Assembly: GCF_018636735.1 (NCBI RefSeq)
Contig: NZ_CP045200.1
Span: forward strand, 2,046,001 to 2,110,000
Direction: 5' to 3'
Source: Erythrobacter sp. 3-20A1M
Lineage (GTDB): Bacteria; Pseudomonadota; Alphaproteobacteria; Sphingomonadales; Sphingomonadaceae
DNA: 64,000 nt
Shown: positions 42,755-49,607 of the stretch, in pieces
How the letters are laid out: every line of letters begins with the position of its first letter
Position numbering within the stretch: position 1 is the stretch's first letter
Position numbers and translations under genes: made by a program
Notes under the pieces: generated by a model
The model's input: only the letters and a program-made list of their open reading frames with translations
Told to the model about the DNA's origin: nothing
Database searches by the model: none

Positions 42755-43180
42755 TTATCGGCCCTGGGCCGGTGTGCCTGATCTCTGCAAGTTGCGTGCC
42801 ACGGCGGGATCGAAGGCGAACACCGCGGCCACGTCGTCCGCCTCGCCCGGCTCGATCACGATCCGCGGGGCGAGGCCCGCCGCATCCGCCTGCTGCGCCA
42901 GCGCCTCGGCCTGCGCGCGTGTGCGGTCCAGCCCACCCGCGCCATAGCGCGCGACGATGGTGAGCTGCTCGCGCGGGTCGAGCGGCCGTTCCGCCAGCCA
43001 GCTGGTCAGGTCGGTCTCGCCGGTGGGGCGAAACACCGCGACCGGCTCCGCCCGCGCGGCGAGGCCCTGCGCCGGGGTGGGGGCCGCATCGGTGTCGATC
43101 GCCGCGGCGGTGACGATGAACAGGATTAGGGACAGGTCGGCCAGCATGATCTGCCAGCCGCTGGTGAGGCGCGGGATCAT
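42755..43180 (-). CDS. Small ExbD/MotB-like membrane protein paired with a MotA-like protein
   Basis: 141 residues. One N-terminal transmembrane helix (about 11-28, IMLADLSLILFIVTAAA) has Asp at residue 15, at the position of the proton-binding Asp of MotB (ADFVTAMMAFFL) and ExbD. The remaining ~110 residues are periplasmic with a compact region (REQLTIVARYGAGGLDRTRAQAEALAQQADAAGLAPRIVIEPGEADDVAAVFAFD) and no OmpA/peptidoglycan-binding motif. Its ATG overlaps the MotA-like gene's stop by 4 bases, so the pair is co-translated. No named family; the channel role is inference. Confidence 0.7.
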   Translation of the reverse strand: MIPRLTSGWQIMLADLSLILFIVTAAAIDTDAAPTPAQGLAARAEPVAVFRPTGETDLTSWLAERPLDPREQLTIVARYGAGGLDRTRAQAEALAQQADAAGLAPRIVIEPGEADDVAAVFAFDPAVARNLQRSGTPAQGR

Positions 43181-43833
43181 GCCGCGCGCATCCTCGATCC
43201 GCCGGACTTGCCCGGGATCGCGTCGCGCAACTGCTCGCTCAGCCAGTCGATCAGCCGTTCGCGCTCGCTTTCCTCGTGCGCGCCGCGCCGCTCGATCAAC
43301 CGCGCGACCGGATAGATCAGGACATGCGCGGTCACCAGACCGTACAGCGTCGTCAGCACGGCGGTGCCGACCGCCGCCAGCAGCCCGGTCCGGTCGAGGC
43401 CCGTGGCCGCAAGCTGGCTGAGCGCGACGAGCGTTCCGGCAAGGCCGAACACGGGCGCGAGTTCGCCAGCCTGGTGCAGCAGCTGCAGGGCATCGGCGCG
43501 CTGTTGCTGGCGGGCCTGGCGATGGCGGTCATGCGCCTCGATCAGGGCGGTGACCGATCGATGATGGATCAGCGCGCCGGTCGCCTCCGCGATTTCCCGG
43601 TCGTTGGAAGGTGCCGGGCGCGCGCGCAGCACGCCGTCATTGCGGATCCCCTCCACCTGCGGGGCGATTTCCGCCCGCGTGCGCGCGTAGGAAAAGCGCG
43701 GGCGGGTCAGTCGGGCCAGCACGTGCGCGGTCGCCCGCCATTCCTGGCGACCGGTGCGCAGCACCGTGGCGATTATCGTGCCGCCAAGCACGATCGCCGC
43801 ACCGGTCGGATCGATCAGGTTCGCGAAATCCAT
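43177..43833 (-). CDS. MotA/TolQ/ExbB-like proton channel protein
   Basis: 218 residues. It begins like MotA/PomA (MDFANLIDPTGAAIVLGGTIIATVLRTG), has a cytoplasmic loop, and ends with two more hydrophobic segments: ELAPVFGLAGTLVALSQLAATGLDRTGLLAAVGTAVLTTLYGLVTAHVLIYPVARLIE, the MotA/TolQ/ExbB pore pattern. A true motA occurs at 51892, so this is a second, diverged channel subunit. Longer upstream starts are possible but the MotA-like N-terminus is at MDFANL. It is divergent from flgB across a 191-base control region. Confidence 0.85.
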   Translation of the reverse strand: MDFANLIDPTGAAIVLGGTIIATVLRTGRQEWRATAHVLARLTRPRFSYARTRAEIAPQVEGIRNDGVLRARPAPSNDREIAEATGALIHHRSVTALIEAHDRHRQARQQQRADALQLLHQAGELAPVFGLAGTLVALSQLAATGLDRTGLLAAVGTAVLTTLYGLVTAHVLIYPVARLIERRGAHEESERERLIDWLSEQLRDAIPGKSGGSRMRAA

Positions 43834-43896
43834 AAGAAAGCTCCTCGAGACTGGAGAACGTCCCGGCGATGGAGGGCTTAAGCGGGTGGCCGAACA

Positions 43897-43929
43897 TTGC
43901 CGGGAGCGGCAAAAACTTGCCGCAACGGC
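43897..43929. promoter_or_regulatory. Array of FlbD-type half-sites upstream of flgB
   Basis: TTGCCG (43897-43902), GGAG, CGGCAA (43907-43912), AAAC, TTGCCG (43917-43922), CAA, CGGCGG: at least three perfect half-sites and a fourth partial one alternate in orientation, giving overlapping dyads TTGCCG-N4-CGGCAA and CGGCAA-N4-TTGCCG. The array ends about 40 bases before the -24 element of the sigma-54 promoter, a normal enhancer arrangement, and it may also serve the divergent MotA-like gene. Confidence 0.6.
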
Positions 43930-43965
43930 GGCGGGCGCGGTCCCGAAAGGTGGGGCTGTGAAAAC

Positions 43966-43980
43966 TGGCACGCTTGTTGC
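43966..43980 (+). promoter_or_regulatory. Sigma-54 promoter of the flgB operon
   Basis: TGGCAC (43966-43971), five bases, TTGC (43977-43980) matches the -24/-12 consensus TGGCAC-N5-TTGC exactly. The start of transcription would be near 43992, about 33 bases before the flgB ATG at 44025. The AAGGACC before the ATG is a usable ribosome-binding site. Together with the FlbD-like gene and the upstream half-site array it shows enhancer-dependent control of hook/basal body genes. Confidence 0.85.
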
Positions 43981-44024
43981 GTATGGTTCTGCGAGCGCAC
44001 GTCACGAGCGCGAAAGGACCGATT

Positions 44025-44372
44025 ATGAGCGAGACATTGTTCGGCATTCACGGAGCGGCGCTGGAAGTGCGCTCGCGGCGCATGGAAATGCTGACATCCA
44101 ACATCGCGAACGCTTCCACCCCGGGCTACAAGGCGCGCGACATCGATTTCGGTGCCGCGCTGCAGGCGCGTCTGGGTGGGACCGACGGCTCTTCCGCCAT
44201 GGCGGGCGCGACCCGCTACCGCGTGCCGACCATGCCCTCGCTAGACGGCAACACGGTGGAGCTGGCCAACGAACAGATGGCCTTCGCTGAGAACGCGGTT
44301 TCCTACACCGCCACTCTGTCGTTCCTCCAGGGCCGGGTCGAAACGCTCACCCGCGCGATCAAGGGGGAATGA
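44025..44372 (+). CDS. flgB: Flagellar rod protein FlgB
   Basis: 115 residues. Rod-family N-terminal motif TSNIANASTPGYKARDIDFGAALQARL (residues 26-52) and C-terminal helix ANEQMAFAENAVSYTATLSFLQGRVETLTRAIKGE. Proximal rod subunit, exported without a signal peptide. Start chosen at MSETLFG, preceded by AAGGACC; the frame is open further upstream but includes the promoter. Confidence 0.93.
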   Translation: MSETLFGIHGAALEVRSRRMEMLTSNIANASTPGYKARDIDFGAALQARLGGTDGSSAMAGATRYRVPTMPSLDGNTVELANEQMAFAENAVSYTATLSFLQGRVETLTRAIKGE

Positions 44373-44373
44373 C

Positions 44374-44778
44374 ATGCCCGCCCCGATGAACGTCTTCACC
44401 ATCGTCCAGCGCGGGATGTCCGCGCAGATGGTGCGCATGAACGCCGCCGCCTCCAACCTCTCCAACGCGGGCTCCGTCGCGGGCAGCGAGGACGAGGCCT
44501 ATCGCCCGGTCCGCCCCGTGTTCGGCGAAGAGCTCGACCGCGCGAGCGGCAATTCCACGGTGAAGCTGAACGGCATCGCCCGGTCCGACGCCGCGCCGGT
44601 CAAGCGCCACGATCCCGGCCACCCGCTCGCCGACCAGAACGGCGACGTGTGGGAAGCGCCGGTCGATGAGACGGCGGAGATGGTCGAGATCATGGAAAGC
44701 GCCCGCCAGTACCAGAACCTGGTCGAGGCGATGCAGACCGCCAAGCAACTGATGCTCGAAACGATGAGGATGAAATGA
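44374..44778 (+). CDS. flgC: Flagellar rod protein FlgC
   Basis: 134 residues. N-terminal rod motif (MNAAASNLSNAGSVAGSEDEAYRPVRPVF) and C-terminal LVEAMQTAKQLMLETMRMK. The linker region with GIARSDAAPVKRHDPGHPLADQNGDVWEAPVDETAEMVEIMESARQYQ is as in FlgC. One base from flgB and overlapping flgD by 4 bases. Confidence 0.93.
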   Translation: MPAPMNVFTIVQRGMSAQMVRMNAAASNLSNAGSVAGSEDEAYRPVRPVFGEELDRASGNSTVKLNGIARSDAAPVKRHDPGHPLADQNGDVWEAPVDETAEMVEIMESARQYQNLVEAMQTAKQLMLETMRMK

Positions 44779-45092
44779 CCGTCATAGCCAACCAGCCCGC
44801 CGGTGCCACCGGCGCCGCCCCGCCGACCGCCCCCGCGGCCGCTGCCAAGAGTGGCTTCGCCGCGCTCGGCAGTGGCGATTTCCTGCGCCTGATGATCGAA
44901 CAGCTGAAGCAGCAGGACCCCACCAATCCGGTCGATAACAAGGAAATGCTGGTCCAGATGGCGCAGTTTACCGCGCTGTCCGGCACGACCGAGACGAACG
45001 CGACGCTGCAGGCGATCGCCGACAAGCTCGACTCCCTCGTCGCCGCCCAATCGAGCCTGCAGGACATGCTCCGGCCCGGCGCCTCCGCCTGA
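44775..45092 (+). CDS. flgD: Flagellar hook assembly scaffold FlgD (short form)
   Basis: 105 residues. The conserved N-terminal cap segment is present (FLRLMIEQLKQQDPTNPVDNKEMLVQMAQFTALSGTTETNATLQAIADKL), but the usual C-terminal Tudor/fibronectin-like domain (~120 residues more) is missing. The stop is followed by flgE with a normal ribosome-binding site, so this is a genuine short form rather than a frameshift: no FlgD-like continuation is seen in other frames. Hook cap function should be retained by the N-terminal part. Confidence 0.88.
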   Translation: MTVIANQPAGATGAAPPTAPAAAAKSGFAALGSGDFLRLMIEQLKQQDPTNPVDNKEMLVQMAQFTALSGTTETNATLQAIADKLDSLVAAQSSLQDMLRPGASA

Positions 45093-45126
45093 TCTCCATC
45101 CGAATTTTCACGAAGGAAACCCTACC

Positions 45127-45942
45127 ATGTCTTTCTATACCTCTCTCAACGGCCTCAAGAACGCACAGACCGATCTGGGCGTCATCGCGCACAACATCGC
45201 CAACGCGGAAACGACCGGCTTCAAGAAGAGCGATACGCAGTTCGCCGACCTGGTTTCGGGCGGCCCCAATACCGAGCCCAAGATGATCCGCGGTATCGGC
45301 GCGACCGTGGTCTCCATGACCCAGAGCTTCACCCTCGGCCCGATCGAGCAGACGCAGCGCGCGACCGACCTCGCCATCAGCGGCGACGGCTTCTTCACCC
45401 TGCGCGGCGGGGAAACCGGCAAGACGGTTTACACCCGCAACGGCGCGTTCGAGATCGACGGCGCGGGCTTTCTGCAGGACGGGGCCGACAACCGCCTGCA
45501 GATGATGGCGGTCGACGCGAACGGCCAGCCGACCAATCCGGGCACCACGCTCGACGTGTTCATCCCGCAGCAGAACGCGGACGGTGCCGATCTTTCGGGC
45601 GTCACGGTGCAGAAGGACGGGCGCATCCGGGCTGCCTATGCCGATGGTACGGTGGATACGATCGGCCGCGTGGCGCTCGCCAGCTTCATCGCGCCGACCG
45701 GCCTGCGCCAGCTCGGCTCCTCGCAGTGGGAAGCGTCCGGCACCTCGGGCACCGCGTCCTACGGCGTGCCGGCGGTCGGCCGCTTCGGTGAACTGCAGTC
45801 GGGCGCGCTCGAGCGGTCCAACGTCGATCTGGCGGAGGAGATGGTCGGCCTGATCACCGCGCAGCGCAACTTCCAGGCGAACGCCAAGGCGATCGACACC
45901 GCGACCCAGCTTTCGCAGACGATCATCAACCTGCGGAGCTGA
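45127..45942 (+). CDS. flgE: Flagellar hook protein FlgE (minimal)
   Basis: 271 residues, at the short end for hook proteins (usually 400 or more). N-terminus SFYTSLNGLKNAQTDLGVIAHNIANAETTGFKKS and C-terminus LERSNVDLAEEMVGLITAQRNFQANAKAIDTATQL are canonical; LAISGDGFFTLRGGETGKTVYTRNGAFEIDGAGFLQDG is the D1 domain. The outer domains seen in larger hook proteins are absent. It could be mistaken for FlgG, but gene order (after flgD, before flgF and a separate flgG) identifies it. Confidence 0.88.
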   Translation: MSFYTSLNGLKNAQTDLGVIAHNIANAETTGFKKSDTQFADLVSGGPNTEPKMIRGIGATVVSMTQSFTLGPIEQTQRATDLAISGDGFFTLRGGETGKTVYTRNGAFEIDGAGFLQDGADNRLQMMAVDANGQPTNPGTTLDVFIPQQNADGADLSGVTVQKDGRIRAAYADGTVDTIGRVALASFIAPTGLRQLGSSQWEASGTSGTASYGVPAVGRFGELQSGALERSNVDLAEEMVGLITAQRNFQANAKAIDTATQLSQTIINLRS

Positions 45943-45947
45943 TCGCG

Positions 45948-46691
45948 ATGGACCGGATGATCTACACCGCGCTGACCGGCATGGATGCAGCGATGACGCG
46001 GCAGCGCGCCGTCGCCAGCAATCTCGCCAATGCGCAGACCACCGGCTTTCGCGCCGAGACCTTCAGCGTCAAACCCCTGACGCTGAAGGGCTCGCCGCTG
46101 GAAGTGCGGGTCATGGCGCAAGGCGCGGTGCGCGGGGCGGACATGTCCGCCGGCAAGGTGATCACGACCGGTCAACCGCTCGACATCGCGGTCAAGGGCG
46201 ATGCCCTGATCGCGCTCCAGGGGAAGGACGGGGCGGAAGTCTATTCGCGCCGTGGCGATCTCTCGATCGGGGTCGGGGGCGTCCTCGAAAACGGCGACGG
46301 TCGCCCGGTGCTGGGCGAGAACGGGCCGATCACCGTCCCCGCCGGTCGCCAGGTCGCGATCGCGGGAGACGGCACGGTCACCGCCGCCGATCCCGCGACG
46401 CCCGAACTGCCGCCCGAAGAGGTGGGCCGGATCAAGCTCGCCAGCCCGGCGGGCAGCACCATCATAAAGGATCTCGACGGGTTCATGCGCGTGCCGAACG
46501 GCGGCGTGCTGCCCGGCGATCCGACCGCCGAGGTCGAGGTCGGCGCGCTGGAGCAGTCCAACGTCGATACCGCGGGAACGCTGATCGACATCATCGAGGC
46601 GCAGCGCAGTTTCGACCGGCGCGCCAAACTGTTCACTACCGCCAGCGATCTCGATCGCGCCGGTTCCCAGCTCATGAGCCTGCGCGGCTGA
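45948..46691 (+). CDS. flgF: Flagellar basal-body rod protein FlgF
   Basis: 247 residues. N-terminal rod motif MIYTALTGMDAAMTRQRAVASNLANAQTTGFRAETFSV, the D1 segment LDIAVKGDALIALQGKDGAEVYSRRGDLSIGVGG, and C-terminal LEQSNVDTAGTLIDIIEAQRSFDRRAKLF. Proximal/distal rod component. Five bases after flgE. A small GC hairpin followed by TTTTTT overlaps its stop codon. Confidence 0.92.
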   Translation: MDRMIYTALTGMDAAMTRQRAVASNLANAQTTGFRAETFSVKPLTLKGSPLEVRVMAQGAVRGADMSAGKVITTGQPLDIAVKGDALIALQGKDGAEVYSRRGDLSIGVGGVLENGDGRPVLGENGPITVPAGRQVAIAGDGTVTAADPATPELPPEEVGRIKLASPAGSTIIKDLDGFMRVPNGGVLPGDPTAEVEVGALEQSNVDTAGTLIDIIEAQRSFDRRAKLFTTASDLDRAGSQLMSLRG

Positions 46692-46704
46692 CGCGCGCTT
46701 TTTT
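46682..46704 (+). terminator. Possible weak attenuator between flgF and flgG
   Basis: GCGCG (46682-46686), loop GCTGA, CGCGC (46692-46696), GC, then six T residues (46699-46704). This has the form of an intrinsic terminator, but the stem is only 5 bp and it lies inside an operon, so it would at most reduce read-through into flgG. Confidence 0.3.
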
Positions 46705-46725
46705 CCGCACGAAGGACCACCCACC

Positions 46726-47514
46726 ATGCCCATTTCCGCCCTTCACGTTGCCCGTACCGGGCTCGAGGCACAGGACGCGCGGATGCGCGTCATCGCCAAC
46801 AACCTCGCCAATATCGGCACCACGGGGTTCAAGCGCGACCGGGCGAACTTCGCCACGCTCGCCTATCAGGAGGCGCGCGTCGCCGGACAGCAATCGACCA
46901 ACGAATCGCAATATGCGGTCGGGCTGAACCTGGGCACCGGCGTGGGGCTGCAGGGCACCAGCCGGATCGAGACGCAGGGCACGCTCGACACCACCGGCAA
47001 CACCTTCGACCTGGCGCTGGACGGCGCAGGCTATTTCCAGGTGCAGCTGCCCGGCGGACAGCTGGGCTATACGCGCGCCGGCAACTTCACCCTGTCCGCA
47101 GAGGGGCAGCTGGTCACCGCGCAGGGTTTCGCGGTGCAGCCCGCGATCGCCGTGCCGCCGGGTGCGCAGTCCATCAGCATTGCGCCCGACGGCACCGTCA
47201 GCGCGCTGGTCGCGGGCGATACCGATCCGACCGAGATCGGCCAGCTCACCGTCGCGCGCTTCGCCAATGCGGCCGGCCTGCGCCAGAGCGGCGACAACTT
47301 CCTGCTCGAAACCGCGGCCAGCGGCCCGGCGGAGCTCGGCGCGGCGGGGACCGAGGGGCGCGGCTCCATCCGGCAGGGCATGCTGGAAGCGTCCAACGTC
47401 AACGTGGTCGAGGAAATGGTCGCGATGATCGAGGCGCAGCGCGCCTACGAGATCAATTCCAAGATGATCAGCGCGGTCGACGAAATGCTGCGCAACGCGA
47501 ACCAGACGCTGTGA
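46726..47514 (+). CDS. flgG: Flagellar distal rod protein FlgG
   Basis: 262 residues, the standard FlgG length. N-terminus ALHVARTGLEAQDARMRVIANNLANIGTTGFKRDRANFATLAYQ, D1 segment FDLALDGAGYFQVQLPGGQLGYTRAGNFTLSAEGQLVTAQGFAVQP, and C-terminus LEASNVNVVEEMVAMIEAQRAYEINSKMISAVDEML are fully canonical. GAAGGA precedes the ATG. Overlaps the flgH GTG by 4 bases. Confidence 0.95.
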   Translation: MPISALHVARTGLEAQDARMRVIANNLANIGTTGFKRDRANFATLAYQEARVAGQQSTNESQYAVGLNLGTGVGLQGTSRIETQGTLDTTGNTFDLALDGAGYFQVQLPGGQLGYTRAGNFTLSAEGQLVTAQGFAVQPAIAVPPGAQSISIAPDGTVSALVAGDTDPTEIGQLTVARFANAAGLRQSGDNFLLETAASGPAELGAAGTEGRGSIRQGMLEASNVNVVEEMVAMIEAQRAYEINSKMISAVDEMLRNANQTL

Positions 47515-48182
47515 GCCCCATGATGAACCGCTTCCGCCTCGTATCCGTCGCCGGTCTCGCCGCCTCGCTCGCCGCGTGCGGCTCCACCGCGCCCGCGCCC
47601 GGTTTCCACGCCGCGCTGCCGCCGCCACCGCCGGTCGCCCCCGCGCGCGACGGCGCCATCTTCCAGGCCGCGAACGGCTATGCCGCCTATCACGAGGGCA
47701 CCCGTGCCCGCGCGGTCGGCGATGTGCTGACCATCGTCCTGACCGAGAGCGTGGTCACCGCCAAGAGCACGGCGGGCAGCACCAATCGCAACGGTAGCGC
47801 GTCGATCACGCCGCCCAGCGCCGGTCCGCTCGACTTTCTCGACCCCGAAGCCCTTAAAGCTGCGGCCCAGGCGTCGTTCAATGGGAAGGGCGATGCCGCG
47901 CAGCGCAGCACGCTCAGCGGTGCCATCGCCGTCACCATCGCAGAAGTGCGTCCCAACCGGACCGCGCTGGTCCTAGGGGAAAAGAAGATGCTTCTGAGCC
48001 AGGGCGACGAGTGGGTGCAGTTCGCCGGCATCGTGCGCCTCGCCGATATCGATATCGAGAACCGCGTCCGTTCGACTTCGGTCGCCGACGCCCAGATCAT
48101 ATATTCGGGCAATGGCGCGGTGCAGCAGGCCAGCCGCCCGGGTTGGCTGTCGCGCTTCTTCGGCGCGATCAGCCCGTTCTGA
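47511..48182 (+). CDS. flgH: Flagellar L-ring protein FlgH
   Basis: 223 residues from the GTG (an ATG at 47520 is the alternative). Lipoprotein signal with lipobox LAAC, then the FlgH core: GDVLTIVLTESVVTAKSTAGSTNRNGSASITPP, and VTIAEVRPNRTALVLGEKKMLLSQGDEWVQFAGIVRLADIDIENRVRSTSVADAQIIYSGNG. Forms the outer-membrane ring of the basal body. Confidence 0.94.
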   Translation: MSPMMNRFRLVSVAGLAASLAACGSTAPAPGFHAALPPPPPVAPARDGAIFQAANGYAAYHEGTRARAVGDVLTIVLTESVVTAKSTAGSTNRNGSASITPPSAGPLDFLDPEALKAAAQASFNGKGDAAQRSTLSGAIAVTIAEVRPNRTALVLGEKKMLLSQGDEWVQFAGIVRLADIDIENRVRSTSVADAQIIYSGNGAVQQASRPGWLSRFFGAISPF

Positions 48183-48195
48183 GGGAGAGGCGACG

Positions 48196-49302
48196 ATGAA
48201 CCGGCTTTCCATCCTCCTGATGAGCTTCGCCGCTCTGTTCGGCGTGCTCGCACCGACCCCCGCCGCGGCGGAGCGCGTGCGCGACCTGGGCGGGTTTCAG
48301 GGCGTGCGGACCAACCAGCTAACCGGTTACGGTGTCGTGGTCGGCCTGCAGGGCACGGGCGACGACAATCTGGAATATGTCACGCAGGCGATGAAGGGCG
48401 TGTCGGGCCGGTTCGGCCTCACGCTGCCGCCCGGCGTGGCCCCGGGCCTGAAGAATGCCGCCGCGGTGATCATCACCGCCGAGCTGCCGGCATTCTCCAA
48501 GCCCGGCCAGCGGATCGACATCACCGTATCCACGCTCGGCAAGGCGAAGAGCCTGCGCGGCGGCACCCTGGTGCTGAGCCCGCTCTACGGTGCAGACGGG
48601 CAGATCTACGCGATGGCGCAGGGCAACCTCGCCGTCGGCGGACTGGGCGTGAGCGGACGCGACGGCTCCCAGCTGTCGGTCAACGTGCCCACAGTGGGCC
48701 GCGTGGCGGGCGGGGCCACGGTGGAACGCGATGTCGCCACCGGCTTCGATGCCGGCAGCACGCTGCGCTACAATCTGCACGACGCCGATTTCCTGACCGC
48801 ATCGCGGGTGCGCGACGCCATCAATGCGCGCTATCCCGACACCGCGCGGATCGTCGACGGCGTCACGATCGAGCTGCTGATGCCGCTGGGCAGCGACGCG
48901 CGTTCGTCGCTGATGGCCGCGATCGAGATGCTGGAGGTGAAGCCCGCGGAAAGCGCGGCCAAGGTCATCGTCAACAGCCGCACCGGAACGGTGGTGATGA
49001 ACGGCGCGGTGCGCCTGTCGCCCGCCGCGATCAGCCACGGCAAGCTGATCGTCCGGGTCGAGGAGGATCCCCGCATCGTCCAGCCCGAGCCGTTCAGCCG
49101 CGGGGTGACCGCGGTGGAGGATGCGAGCACCATCTCCGTGGATGAAGTGGGCGAGCGCGTCGTGCTGATGCAGGGCGGGGCCGACCTGTCGGAAATCGTC
49201 GATGCGCTCAACACCCTGGGCGTGGGTGCATCCGATCTCGTCGTCATCCTCGAGGCGCTGAAGCAGGCCGGTGCGCTGCAGGCCGAAATGGTGGTGATGT
49301 GA
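48196..49302 (+). CDS. flgI: Flagellar P-ring protein FlgI
   Basis: 368 residues. Sec signal peptide (RLSILLMSFAALFGVLAPTPAAA), then the invariant FlgI start RVRDLGGFQGVRTNQLTGYGVVVGLQGTGD and later RIDITVSTLGKAKSLRGGTLVLSPLYGADGQIYAMAQGNLAVGG. The C-terminal part VVMNGAVRLSPAAISHGKLIVRV is also typical. Periplasmic ring in the peptidoglycan layer. The start at 48196 follows GGGAGAGG and gives the signal peptide. Confidence 0.95.
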   Translation: MNRLSILLMSFAALFGVLAPTPAAAERVRDLGGFQGVRTNQLTGYGVVVGLQGTGDDNLEYVTQAMKGVSGRFGLTLPPGVAPGLKNAAAVIITAELPAFSKPGQRIDITVSTLGKAKSLRGGTLVLSPLYGADGQIYAMAQGNLAVGGLGVSGRDGSQLSVNVPTVGRVAGGATVERDVATGFDAGSTLRYNLHDADFLTASRVRDAINARYPDTARIVDGVTIELLMPLGSDARSSLMAAIEMLEVKPAESAAKVIVNSRTGTVVMNGAVRLSPAAISHGKLIVRVEEDPRIVQPEPFSRGVTAVEDASTISVDEVGERVVLMQGGADLSEIVDALNTLGVGASDLVVILEALKQAGALQAEMVVM

Positions 49303-49601
49303 GCCCGCTCTCCGCCATCGGCCCGGCCAGCGGACCGGCAACACCCGAGCTGTCGCCCGAACGTGCAGAACTGCGCAAGGCCGCTCGCGGGTTCGAGGCG
49401 ATTTTCGTGCGCCGCATGCTGGAGGCCGCCCGGGCGGCGGATTTCGGCGGCGATGACGTGATGGGCGCCGGGGGCATGGAGCAGTTTTCCGCGATGCGGG
49501 ACGAACATCTCGCCGATATCGCGGCGGAGCGCAGCAGCTTCGGCATCGCGGACGCGATCGAGGCGCAGCTGTCCGCGCGGCTGGATCACAGGGAAGGCTA
49601 A
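49299..49601 (+). CDS. flgJ: FlgJ-like rod-binding protein (no muramidase domain)
   Basis: 100 residues. The rod-binding motif is clear (LRKAARGFEAIFVRRMLEAARAADFGGDDVMGAGGMEQFSAMRDEHLADIAAERSSFGIADAI). The C-terminal glucosaminidase domain of enterobacterial FlgJ is missing, as is common in alphaproteobacteria; the transglycosylase at 40460-41377 probably supplies it. The start is GTG 49299, overlapping flgI by 4 bases. Confidence 0.87.
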   Translation: MSPLSAIGPASGPATPELSPERAELRKAARGFEAIFVRRMLEAARAADFGGDDVMGAGGMEQFSAMRDEHLADIAAERSSFGIADAIEAQLSARLDHREG

Positions 49602-49607
49602 GGCGCG

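Noticed and set aside
45127-45942. Second flgG instead of flgE
   Set aside because: Length is FlgG-like, but order flgD-flgE-flgF-flgG with a distinct canonical FlgG at 46726 makes hook protein the better call.
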